Positions 53,901 through 61,673 of a stretch of DNA of 64,000 bases are shown piece by piece. Source of the DNA: Flavobacteriales bacterium (lineage in GTDB: Bacteria; Bacteroidota; Bacteroidia; Flavobacteriales_F; PHOS-HE28); contig JADJTW010000006.1 of NCBI GenBank assembly GCA_016710965.1, forward strand, positions 1 to 64,000, written 5' to 3'. The notes beneath the pieces are model-generated. The model saw only the letters and a list, made by a program, of their open reading frames with translations, was not told the origin of the DNA and searched no databases. The number at the start of each line of letters is the position of its first letter. Position 1 is the stretch's first letter. A program made the translations under genes and the position numbers.

Positions 53901-55513
53901 GCCCACACGTTCGCGAGCGTTTTCTGCACACCGGTTTGCGGCGCTGCAAAGGCAACATCCAGTTCAGGGCGCTTCACATCCGGCGCGGGCAATGCCTTGC
54001 GATCGATCTTGCCGCTGGGTGTACGTGGCAATTCCTTCACCGCCACGAATGCGGAAGGCACCATGTAATCGGGGAGGAGGGAAGCGAGGTGCTTGCGCAG
54101 GTCGTTCACGCTCACTTCATGCTTCGCAACGTAATAGCCGATCAGTCGCTTCAGGCCGGGACGGTCCTCGCGCACGTTGGCAACGGCTTGTTCAATGGAA
54201 GCGTGCTTCTCCAGCGCCACTTCCACTTCGCCGAGTTCGATGCGATATCCGCGCACTTTCACCTGACCATCGATACGGCCTTTGTAGTCGATCTCGCCGT
54301 TCGGCAATTCCGCTGCGCGGTCGCCGGTCTTGTAGAGTCTTCCACCCGGAGTGAAAGGATCCGCGAGGAAACGCTCGGCTGTCAGGTCTTCGCGACCGAT
54401 ATAGCCGGTGGCTACGCAAGCTCCACCGAGGTAGAGTTCGCCTTCCTCGCCCTTCTTCACAGGCTTCATCTGCTCATCGAGCACGAGCAACTTCACGTTG
54501 TCGATCGCCTTGCCGATGTTCGGCAGCGCGGGCCAGCTGGAAGGGTCTCCTTTCAGCTCGAGCTCGCTCACCACATGACCTTCGGTAGGCCCGTATTGGT
54601 TGCAGAAGCGGCAGCCGGGCAACTGCTTGAAGAAGTTCGCGACCGCAGGAGTGATCTTCAATTGCTCGCCGCTGGTGAAGACCTCTTTCAATGAGGATGG
54701 CACCTCACCGGTGCGTTCCACGGCTTCGGCCAAGTACTGAAGCGCCACGAATGGCACGATGATCCGGGTGATCTTCTGCGCGACGATCTTGCGCAGAAGT
54801 TGAGTACTGTTCAGTCGATCCTCATCGGTGATCAACACCAAAGTCCCGCCTTGTGCGAACGTGGTGAAGAGTTCCTGGAAGCTGACGTCGAAGCTGATCG
54901 GCGCGAACTGCAACGTGCGATCGCCTTCCTTCAACACGGAGGTGCGCAGCTGCCACTGGATCAAGTTCAGCAGTGGCGCATGGTGCATGGCCACGCCCTT
55001 CGGCCGGCCGGTGCTTCCACTGGTGAAGAGGACGTAGGCCAAGTTCTCCGGTTTGGCAGGGCATACCCCCTCGAAGCGTGGGCCGTTCTCCAGATCGATC
55101 TCATCGATCAAGAGCACTTTCGCTTTGGTGCCTTTGAAAAGGTGCTGGTGCGCGCGGTCGGTGATCACCACCGGGGGTTGGGCATCCTCCAACATCAGGG
55201 CAATGCGATCGGCGGGGTAGGCGGGGTCGATGGGGACGTAAGCGGCACCAGCCTTCACTATGCCGAGCACGCTGATGATCAGTTCAGGAGAGCGTTCGAG
55301 GCATAGGCCGACGGTTGTTCCGGGAATCACATCGTTCGGTCCAAGTCGTGCGGCTAGTGCCGACGATCGTTGGGACAGTTCGGCGTAGGTGAGTTCACCA
55401 GCGTCGGAGATGAGCGCCACCTCTTTTGCATGGTTCGTGAAAGAGCGTCGGAGAAGGTCGAAGAGGTTCACTGGCGAAGAGGGCGTACCGGGCATGGTGT
55501 GGTTCATTGGCAT
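50870..55513 (-). CDS. Hybrid NRPS/PKS A-T-KS-AT
   Basis: This 1547-residue protein has an adenylation domain (about residues 16-515; TSGSTGRPKGV, QYGPTEG), a carrier (LGGNSL, Ser 559), a ketosynthase (about 620-1045; Cys 791 in TGCSTSL, His 927 and His 966) and an acyltransferase (about 1140-1440; Ser 1239 in GHSIGE and HAFH at 1335-1338, which favours malonyl-CoA). The end (after about residue 1524) is probably off-frame: see the 50941-50945 homopolymer. By eye the A-domain code is D-V-Q-I-F-S-Q-V-V-K, with no confident substrate. A second start at 55507 or 55495 is possible. A -7 box lies at 55653-55660. Confidence 0.85.
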   Translation of the reverse strand: MPMNHTMPGTPSSPVNLFDLLRRSFTNHAKEVALISDAGELTYAELSQRSSALAARLGPNDVIPGTTVGLCLERSPELIISVLGIVKAGAAYVPIDPAYPADRIALMLEDAQPPVVITDRAHQHLFKGTKAKVLLIDEIDLENGPRFEGVCPAKPENLAYVLFTSGSTGRPKGVAMHHAPLLNLIQWQLRTSVLKEGDRTLQFAPISFDVSFQELFTTFAQGGTLVLITDEDRLNSTQLLRKIVAQKITRIIVPFVALQYLAEAVERTGEVPSSLKEVFTSGEQLKITPAVANFFKQLPGCRFCNQYGPTEGHVVSELELKGDPSSWPALPNIGKAIDNVKLLVLDEQMKPVKKGEEGELYLGGACVATGYIGREDLTAERFLADPFTPGGRLYKTGDRAAELPNGEIDYKGRIDGQVKVRGYRIELGEVEVALEKHASIEQAVANVREDRPGLKRLIGYYVAKHEVSVNDLRKHLASLLPDYMVPSAFVAVKELPRTPSGKIDRKALPAPDVKRPELDVAFAAPQTGVQKTLANVWADLLGIDRVGVDDNFFDLGGNSLLSIQAVAQLEGHGLKLPIVKLYQHPTIKACAAFLEGDASAIAPSEMAKARKAVAGGSKKGDIAIIGMSGRFPGAANVEELWKNLLDKKNSISTWTADEIDPSVPVEVRNDSDYVKARGVITDADKFDAAFFGVNPRVAALMDPQQRVFLETAWGALEDAAYDPAQFTGLIGVYAGMGNNTYFTRNVIGHPELIEQVGDFAVMTANEKDYIATRLAFEFDLRGPALSIHTGCSTSLVAIAQAFKALRDGECDMALAGGIAITAPMNSGIVYNEGGMYSPDGHTRTFDAEGKGTSFSDGTGMIALKRLDDAIRDNDHIYATIKGAALNNDGSEKASFTAPSVRGQADVIAMAHADAGVTPAEISYVETHGTATPIGDPIEVEALTLAFGGKTNGHHCAIGSIKSNIGHLTPAAGAAGVIKTAWALHQEIIPANWGFETLNPAIDLENSPFYVAADHITWPRVAGAPRIAGVSSFGVGGTNAHVILGEPPVMTTSSASRNKQLLLLSAKSRTSLDAMTENLRAWLEAHPNASLADAAFTLQVGRRHFKHRRLIVGGSHGEVVEAITNMDTNLIGTRELHEAAPGVVFMFPGQGSQYVNMGRDLHASEPVFAQHFDQCCALFSKELGVDLKAIIFPKAGEEEKAAEQLKQTVYTQASLFTMHYSLAKLWMHWGITPDAMMGHSIGEFAAACLAGVFSLEDAIKLVANRGRMMQELPGGSMLSVRAAEEDVAKRLPAGCSIAANNGPQLCVASGPHEAIAQLQAELEKDGITCKLLVTSHAFHSPMMDAIIAPYKKVVEGVKLNAPRIPIISTVTAEWLKDEEAISSKYWSDHLRATVRFAQAVKFAWGDADRVMLEVGPRTTATTLARQQSSDPKKQAAVSSLSDSAGNGNELTQLLKAVGGLWQSGVLIDWSKFYEREQRHRISLPTYAFERVRHWVDPVSMVVAGGHAIASTTIEAPVPNSGDANPRAGHTEGGADPADQEPAGGKLRP

Positions 55514-55652
55514 GAAAGACCGGCCCGCAACAGCAACAAACCCTCCTTCGCCGGTGTGCGGATCGGAAGAGCGAGCGGTACGGGCATGGAATCGACGGTG
55601 CCTTGCAACGGGTGGTGCGGGGCTTAGGTTCCCAAGCTTCGTTGCAGCGGGC

Positions 55653-55660
55653 CGAAGGTA
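55653..55660 (-). promoter_or_regulatory. Putative -7 box TACCTTCG for the PKS cluster
   Basis: The box lies about 140 bases before the PKS start at 55513. If used, it gives a leader of roughly 130 bases, longer than the near-leaderless genes elsewhere in the window. Confidence 0.35.
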
Positions 55661-55789
55661 GCCACGGCCCTTTGCTACCCTTCCTCTAAAGCAGCTTTCG
55701 TCGAGAGCGGGATCGCATAGGTCGGGCACTTGCTGATGTAGGTCGAAGTAACGTCGTCGATGGCGAATTCTACGGAAACTGCACTGGTC

Positions 55790-55797
55790 TATATTTG
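55790..55797 (+). promoter_or_regulatory. Putative -7 box TATATTTG
   Basis: This is an exact TAnnTTTG match that lies 17 bases before the ATG at 55815. It is the best match of its type in the window on the plus strand. Confidence 0.5.
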
Positions 55798-55814
55798 GCG
55801 ACCTTTTTCGAGCC

Positions 55815-58800
55815 ATGCGATCGATGCTCCACACGCTCCTCCTGCCTTTGGCGCTGGGGGTGGTGGTTCCGGTGGTCGCTCAGACCTACGGCCAAAATCG
55901 ATCGGTGCGCTTGTGGGCGGCAGTCCAGAGCACCCCCCCGCAGATCACGCTCAATTGGTTGACGCACACCAACGTCACCGGCTACACTGTATATCGCAAG
56001 TTGAAGGGCGCGACCTCTTGGGGAGCAGCGATCAGTACACCAGGTGCCACGGCAACGCAGTACGTGGACAACACCGTGGCCTTGAACACGTCGTACGAAT
56101 ACAAGGTCGTTCGCACCACCAGCAACCTGGGGCAGGGCTACGGATATGTGAATGCTGGCATCGAAGTGGCCATGGTGGAGAACAGGGGCCGTCTCGTGCT
56201 CCTGGTCGACAACACTTTCACCGCAACGCTCTCGGCGGCATTGACGCTGCTGGAGCAGGACCTCGAAGGAGATGGCTGGAAGGTGATCCGGCATGACGTG
56301 AGCCCGACCGCCTCGGTCACCTCCATCAAGTCACTGGTGACGGCTGACTACAACGCTGCCCCAGCGGAAACCAAAGCTGTGCTCATCATCGGTCATGTGC
56401 CGGTGCCCATGAGCGGCAATCTCGCCCCCGACGGCCACGGCGAGCACTATGGAGCGTGGAGCGCCGACGTGTACTACGGTGAGATGAACGGGTCCTGGAC
56501 GGACAACTCCGTGAACAGCACCAGCGCGAGCTGGGCGCGCAACCACAACGTGCCCGGCGACGGCAAGTTCGACCAGACGGTGATACCTACTGCGGTGGAG
56601 CTGGCCGTGGGCCGCGTGGATTTCAACGACCTGCCGGCATTCTCGCAGAACGCAACGACGCTGTTGGGCAACTACCTCACGAAGCTGCACCAGTGGAAGG
56701 TGAAGCAATTCACCGCGCAGGACCGGGCCGTGGTGGACGACAATTTCACCGGATACAGCGACGCCTTCTCGCAGAACGCGTGGAGAGGATTCGGGCCGCT
56801 GGTGCATCCGAACAATACCATCGCGGGAGACTATTTCACCAACCTGGGCGCCCAGACCCACCTGTGGAGCTATGGGTGCGGTGGTGGCTGGTGGAACAGT
56901 GCGAACGGCGTTGGCAATACCGCGCAGTTCGCCAGCAGCAATCCGCAGGGCGTTTTCACCATCCTCTTCGGCAGCTATTTCGGCGACTGGGACTATAGCG
57001 ACAACTTCCTCCGCGCCGCGCTCGCATCAGGCCGCACCCTCACCAATTTCTGGGCGGGCTATCCCAACTGGTATTTCCACCACATGGGCTTGGGCGAGAC
57101 CATCGGTTACGCCACCACGCTGACGCAGAACAACGGCAATGGCCACTACGAACCGGCCAATCCGAGCCCGGGCCGCGTGCATATCGCCCTCATGGGCGAT
57201 CCCTCGTTGCGCATGCACGTGGTTGCCCCGCCCTCTAACGTTCAAGCTTCATCGGCGAACGGAGCTGCCACCACGGTCACGTGGTCGCCATCGCCGGAGA
57301 CCGGCCTCGCGGGATACCATGTCTATCGCTTCAACAATGGCACGCAGGCCTGGGAGCGTCGCACCACCTCGGTGGTGGCAGGCACCAGCTTCACGGACAA
57401 CACCACAGGCCTCAGCGGAGTAGTGCGCTACATGGTGCGTGCCTTGAAGCTGCAGGTATCCTTCAGCGGCAGCTATTACAATCTCAGCCTTGGTTCCTTC
57501 GGACAACTGACGCTCAATACGGTGATCACGGATTGCCTGGGCGTGATCGGCGGCACTGCTGTTCCGGGTACGGCATGCAATGATGGCAATGCCTGCACGA
57601 CCGGCGATACGTGGAACGCCACGTGCCAATGCACAGGCACGTTGAGCCCCGATAGCGATGGCGATGGGGTTTGCAACGCGCAGGACGGCTGTCCGAACGA
57701 TGCGAACAAGACCGCGCCCGGCCAATGCGGTTGCGGCAATCCCGAACCTGGTACACCATGCAACGATGGCAATAGCGGAACCATCAATGACGTGATCGGT
57801 CCCAATTGCGCGTGCTCGGGCCAGGCGGTCGATTGCCTCGGTGTGGCCGGTGGAAGCGCATTGCCCGGAACAACCTGCAATGATGGCAACGCAACTACCG
57901 GCAACGACACCTGGTCAGCGAACTGCCAGTGCGTGGGACAGATCATCGACTGCCTTGGTGCGGCTGGCGGAAATGCGCTCCCCGGCAATCCGTGCAACGA
58001 TGGGAATGCGTTAACCGTGAACGATGCATGGACGCCCACCTGCATATGCGCGGGAACCCCTGTGGATTGCCAGGGCATTCCCAACGGAAGCGCGTTGCCG
58101 GGAACACCCTGCGACGACGGCAACCCATCAACAGGCAACGACACTTGGAATACCATCTGCCAGTGCGCAGGGCTTCCCATCGACTGCAACGGCGTGCCGG
58201 GCGGAGGCGCGGTCATCGACCAATGCGGAGTATGCGGCGGCAATAATGCGTGCGTCGATGTTACTACTTGCTTCCTCCTTCAGGGCCCAACGAACCCTGA
58301 CGGCGAACAAGCCGAGAACGGCAACATCTACAACAACACCGGCGCGTTGGATCCAGTGTTCGATAGCGAGAGCAATCCATGGCGCGGCAACCAGATAGCG
58401 GCACTGCACTATCTGGACGTCGATATCCCACCTGGATCCACTATCGTTAGCGCGTATGTGCAATTCACATCGCGCGGCACCACCAGCATCAATCCCTGCT
58501 CGTTGCAAGTGACCATGCAGGCTGCGGACGATGCGCCAACGCTGGGTTGGAATCCATTCAACTACAGCGCTCGCCCGAGGACGGCGGCCATCGCTTGGTC
58601 GCCTGCGCTGTGGAGCACAGCCAACGTGGCAACCGCTGCCCAACGCACGCCCAACCTCGCCTCTATCTTGCAGCAAGTGATCGATCGTCCGGGTTGGTCC
58701 GAAGGGAACAGCGTGGCGGTCTTCGTCGAAGGCGTGGGCAGGCGTACATCTTGGAGCTGGGACCAGAACCCATCGCGTGCTGCGCAGCTTTGCGTTTCCT

Positions 58801-59123
58801 ATGCCCTGCCACCACTCGATTGCCAGGGAGTGAGCGGAGGTCCGGCCATGCCCGGTGCATCTTGCGATGACGGCAACGCAACCACTGGCAATGACACGTG
58901 GGGGATCGATTGCATCTGCGCCGGGTTTCCGCTGGATTGCGCGGGCGTTCCAGGGGCTCTGCCATTCCAGGCGCTGTTTGCGACGACGGTGATCCGCAAA
59001 CCGGAGCTGATACATGGGGAGTCGATTGCATCTGCACGGGACTTCCCTTGGACTGCCTGCACGTTCCCGGTGGAACGGCACTTCCGGGGACACCATGCGA
59101 TGACGGAATGGCCGGAACGGTGA
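55815..59123 (+). CDS. Giant T9SS Cys-repeat protein, N-terminal part (frameshifted)
   Basis: This 1102-residue reading contains a signal peptide, a fibronectin III-like domain, a gingipain-like domain with AVLIIGHVPVPMSG, DVYYGEMNGSW and VELAVGRVD (active-site GHG and Cys positions read YGCGGGW and LFGSYFGDWD), a second fibronectin-like domain, Ca-binding-type DSDGDGVCNAQDGCP and the first cysteine units. A 200-residue beta module (IPPGSTIVSAYVQF) interrupts them. After about 58953 the frame is wrong: a missing G in the run at 58953-58956 joins CAGVPG to GSAIPG in the next reading. The full protein would be about 1877 residues. It is probably surface or extracellular. Confidence 0.75.
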   Translation: MRSMLHTLLLPLALGVVVPVVAQTYGQNRSVRLWAAVQSTPPQITLNWLTHTNVTGYTVYRKLKGATSWGAAISTPGATATQYVDNTVALNTSYEYKVVRTTSNLGQGYGYVNAGIEVAMVENRGRLVLLVDNTFTATLSAALTLLEQDLEGDGWKVIRHDVSPTASVTSIKSLVTADYNAAPAETKAVLIIGHVPVPMSGNLAPDGHGEHYGAWSADVYYGEMNGSWTDNSVNSTSASWARNHNVPGDGKFDQTVIPTAVELAVGRVDFNDLPAFSQNATTLLGNYLTKLHQWKVKQFTAQDRAVVDDNFTGYSDAFSQNAWRGFGPLVHPNNTIAGDYFTNLGAQTHLWSYGCGGGWWNSANGVGNTAQFASSNPQGVFTILFGSYFGDWDYSDNFLRAALASGRTLTNFWAGYPNWYFHHMGLGETIGYATTLTQNNGNGHYEPANPSPGRVHIALMGDPSLRMHVVAPPSNVQASSANGAATTVTWSPSPETGLAGYHVYRFNNGTQAWERRTTSVVAGTSFTDNTTGLSGVVRYMVRALKLQVSFSGSYYNLSLGSFGQLTLNTVITDCLGVIGGTAVPGTACNDGNACTTGDTWNATCQCTGTLSPDSDGDGVCNAQDGCPNDANKTAPGQCGCGNPEPGTPCNDGNSGTINDVIGPNCACSGQAVDCLGVAGGSALPGTTCNDGNATTGNDTWSANCQCVGQIIDCLGAAGGNALPGNPCNDGNALTVNDAWTPTCICAGTPVDCQGIPNGSALPGTPCDDGNPSTGNDTWNTICQCAGLPIDCNGVPGGGAVIDQCGVCGGNNACVDVTTCFLLQGPTNPDGEQAENGNIYNNTGALDPVFDSESNPWRGNQIAALHYLDVDIPPGSTIVSAYVQFTSRGTTSINPCSLQVTMQAADDAPTLGWNPFNYSARPRTAAIAWSPALWSTANVATAAQRTPNLASILQQVIDRPGWSEGNSVAVFVEGVGRRTSWSWDQNPSRAAQLCVSYALPPLDCQGVSGGPAMPGASCDDGNATTGNDTWGIDCICAGFPLDCAGVPGALPFQALFATTVIRKPELIHGESIASARDFPWTACTFPVERHFRGHHAMTEWPER

Positions 59124-60929
59124 ACGATGCATGGTCTGCTTCCTGCGACTGCGATGGAGTGCAAGTGGACTGCCTGGGCGTTGTTGGAGGAGCGGCCCTG
59201 CCCGGTACAGCGTGCGATGATGGCGATCCGCTCACCGGTAACGATGCGTGGACTGCACAATGCACTTGCCTGGGACAGTCGATCGATTGCGCTGGAACGC
59301 CGGGTGGAACCGCTTTGCCGGGCACGCCTTGCAACGATGGCGATCCTGGCACTGGCAACGATCTCTGGGACAGCAATTGCAGCTGCGCTGGTCAATTGAT
59401 CGATTGCATCGGTGTGCCCGGCGGAAGCGTGTTGCCGGGCAGTGCATGCGATGATGGGCTTGCGCTCACGGTCAATGATGTTCTCGATGTTGATTGCCAG
59501 TGTTCAGGAACCCCATCAGGTCTCGATTGCGAGGGCACGCTGGGCGGCACGGCGCTTCCTGGGACGCCGTGCGACGATGGCGACGCGACCACCGGCAATG
59601 ATGCATGGACGATCGCTTGCGCGTGTGCCGGCCTGCCCATCGACTGCGCGGGTGTCCCCGGAGGAACCTCGGTTCCCGGATCGCCTTGCGATGATGGAGA
59701 TGACGCGACAGGCAATGATGCTTACGGCAGCGACTGCGTTTGTGCCGGTGCATTGATCGATTGCGAAGGCACCATCGGCGGGAGCGCTCTGCCGGGCACT
59801 GCATGCGATGATGGTGATGCCACCACTGGAGCAGATACTTGGGCGATCGATTGCGCATGCACAGGCCTGCCGTTGGACTGCATGGGCATTCCAGGAGGCA
59901 GCGCTGCCGTTGGTACGCCTTGCGATGATGGCGATCCCGGCACAGGCAACGATGCATGGACGACCAGTTGCACATGCTTGGGCCTGGCCATCGATTGCGA
60001 AGGCGTGATCGGCGGACCTGCGTTGCCCGGGACGGCCTGCGATGATGGCGATCCATTGACTGGATCCGATAGCTGGACAAGCGAATGCACCTGCGAAGGG
60101 CAGTTGATCGATTGCATGGGCGTACCGGGCGGCCCTGCCCTGCCAGGAGCACCTTGCGATGACGGTGAAGCGCTCACTGGCGACGATCGCTGGAGCATTG
60201 CATGCGAATGCGTCGGACTCCTCATCGATTGCGAAGGGGTAGCTGGGGGCAACTCGCTCACGGGATCGGGTTGCGATGACGGCGATCCGCTAACGGGCAG
60301 CGATGCATGGACGGTTGACTGCACTTGCCAGGGCCTGCTGCTCGATTGCCTCGGCATTCCCGGTGGAAGCGCCTTGGTGGGAACGCCATGCGATGATAAT
60401 GACCCATTCACTGGCAACGACGTGTGGACCAGCGCCTGCAACTGCGCGGGCCTGTTCATCGACTGCGCTGGCGTGCCCGGGGGCGGTGCATTGGAGGGAA
60501 CACCATGCGACGACGGCGATCCACTCACCGTGCAGGATACCTGGTCCGCTGGCTGCGACTGCGTGGGGCTGGTGCCCGATTGCAACGGTGTGCCCGGCGG
60601 CGGTTCGCTGCCCGGAGTGGTATGCGACGATGGCGACCCGCTGACCGGAAGCGATACTTGGAACACGAACTGCGAATGCGCGGGTCTCTTGATCGACTGC
60701 TTGGGGGTGCCCGGCGGAGCGGCGCTCACAGGATCGCCCTGCGATGATGACAACCCCGATACCGGCAACGACGAATGGAGCATCGGATGCCAGTGCGTGG
60801 GCGAGGCGTACGATTGCGCTGGAGTCGCGGGCGGCAACGCCCTGCCCGGCACCCTGTGCGACGATGGCAACGCGGGCACTGTGCAGGATGCGTGGAACGC
60901 TGCCTGCCAATGCATCGGACAACCGCTTG
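58819..60929 (+). repeat. 18 tandem 117-bp (39-residue) cysteine-rich repeats
   Basis: Eighteen consecutive 39-residue units follow the pattern DC-x-G-x3-G-x2-LPGT-x-CDDGD-x2-TGND-x-W-x4-C-x-C-x-G-x3. Each unit has Cys at about 2, 16, 32 and 34. Three further units precede the inserted beta module at about 57830-58210. Units are diverged at the DNA level, so the array is old, not a recent slippage product. Confidence 0.85.
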
Positions 60930-61447
60930 ACTGCGCTGGCGTGATCAATGGCAGTGCATTCTTCGATGGATGCGGCAATTGCGCGGGCGGCACCACCGGT
61001 GTGCAACCCAACCCCGACCAGGACGGCGACCTTATCCTCGACTGCGACGACAACTGCATCGATCTGGCCAATCCCAACCAGCTCGATTTCGACGATGATG
61101 GCGTCGGCAACCTCTGCGACAATTGCACGTGGGTTCCCAACCCCGACCAGGCCGATGATGATGGCGATGGTGTTGGCAACGCCTGCGAAGGCATCGGTAT
61201 CGAAGAAGTCGGAGGCCCGGTGAACGTGATCGTGCATCCCAACCCGACGCTCGGCTTGTTGCGGTTCGGCACCGACATGCCGACAGCGCGAGAGGTGCTG
61301 CTCTTCAATGCCGTTGGAACGCTCGTGCATCGCACTGGCTTCAAGCCCACCATCGATCTGCATATGCTGGCCCAGGGCAGCTACACGCTTGTGGTGATCG
61401 ATGCCGCGCAGCGTGGGCTCGGACGTGCGCGCGTGGTCCGTTACTGA
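58958..61447 (+). CDS. Giant T9SS Cys-repeat protein, C-terminal part
   Basis: This is the continuation, 829 residues, of the 55815 protein after the frameshift. It holds most of the 18 tandem 39-residue Cys units, then two thrombospondin-3-like Asp-rich stretches (DQDGDLILDCDDNC, DDDGDGVGNACEG), and a T9SS sorting domain (about the last 80 residues, VIVHPNPTLGLLRF and LAQGSYTLVVID). The Asp-rich stretches probably bind calcium; disulfides would stiffen the repeats into a stalk. It has no start codon of its own that fits. Confidence 0.75.
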   Translation, partial: SAIPGAVCDDGDPQTGADTWGVDCICTGLPLDCLHVPGGTALPGTPCDDGMAGTVNDAWSASCDCDGVQVDCLGVVGGAALPGTACDDGDPLTGNDAWTAQCTCLGQSIDCAGTPGGTALPGTPCNDGDPGTGNDLWDSNCSCAGQLIDCIGVPGGSVLPGSACDDGLALTVNDVLDVDCQCSGTPSGLDCEGTLGGTALPGTPCDDGDATTGNDAWTIACACAGLPIDCAGVPGGTSVPGSPCDDGDDATGNDAYGSDCVCAGALIDCEGTIGGSALPGTACDDGDATTGADTWAIDCACTGLPLDCMGIPGGSAAVGTPCDDGDPGTGNDAWTTSCTCLGLAIDCEGVIGGPALPGTACDDGDPLTGSDSWTSECTCEGQLIDCMGVPGGPALPGAPCDDGEALTGDDRWSIACECVGLLIDCEGVAGGNSLTGSGCDDGDPLTGSDAWTVDCTCQGLLLDCLGIPGGSALVGTPCDDNDPFTGNDVWTSACNCAGLFIDCAGVPGGGALEGTPCDDGDPLTVQDTWSAGCDCVGLVPDCNGVPGGGSLPGVVCDDGDPLTGSDTWNTNCECAGLLIDCLGVPGGAALTGSPCDDDNPDTGNDEWSIGCQCVGEAYDCAGVAGGNALPGTLCDDGNAGTVQDAWNAACQCIGQPLDCAGVINGSAFFDGCGNCAGGTTGVQPNPDQDGDLILDCDDNCIDLANPNQLDFDDDGVGNLCDNCTWVPNPDQADDDGDGVGNACEGIGIEEVGGPVNVIVHPNPTLGLLRFGTDMPTAREVLLFNAVGTLVHRTGFKPTIDLHMLAQGSYTLVVIDAAQRGLGRARVVRY

Positions 61448-61673
61448 TCGCTTCGACTGCATGTCGTAGTGGGCCGGGCACTCGTCGCCCTTTCAACTGT
61501 CCTCGTACCGGTGACCAGGAATTCGACCGATTGCGCATGTAACCCGCAGGCGTTCGCGTGCGCTACAAGGCCCGGCCGATCCAACCGGGTGCCCGATGAT
61601 GCTCGACTGCCTCGCACTTCATCAGCCCTGAGCAAGGGGATCCGATAGGGGCGGCCGCCAACATGACGATCCC
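61448..61673. other. 226-bp spacer between two giant genes
   Basis: No gene or clear terminator was found. A -7 box near the 61674 start could not be identified with confidence. Confidence 0.4.

Larger units (their letters stand above)
55514..55814. other. 301-bp divergent promoter region
   Basis: No gene is seen. On the minus strand TACCTTCG at 55653-55660 could drive the PKS. On the plus strand TATATTTG at 55790-55797 could drive the Cys-repeat protein. The region between shows no clear operator. Confidence 0.45.

Noticed and set aside
57800..61350. Long minus-strand reading frames opposite the Cys-repeat gene
   Set aside because: They are Ser/Pro-rich mirrors of the repeat array, with no domain, start signal or homology pattern.
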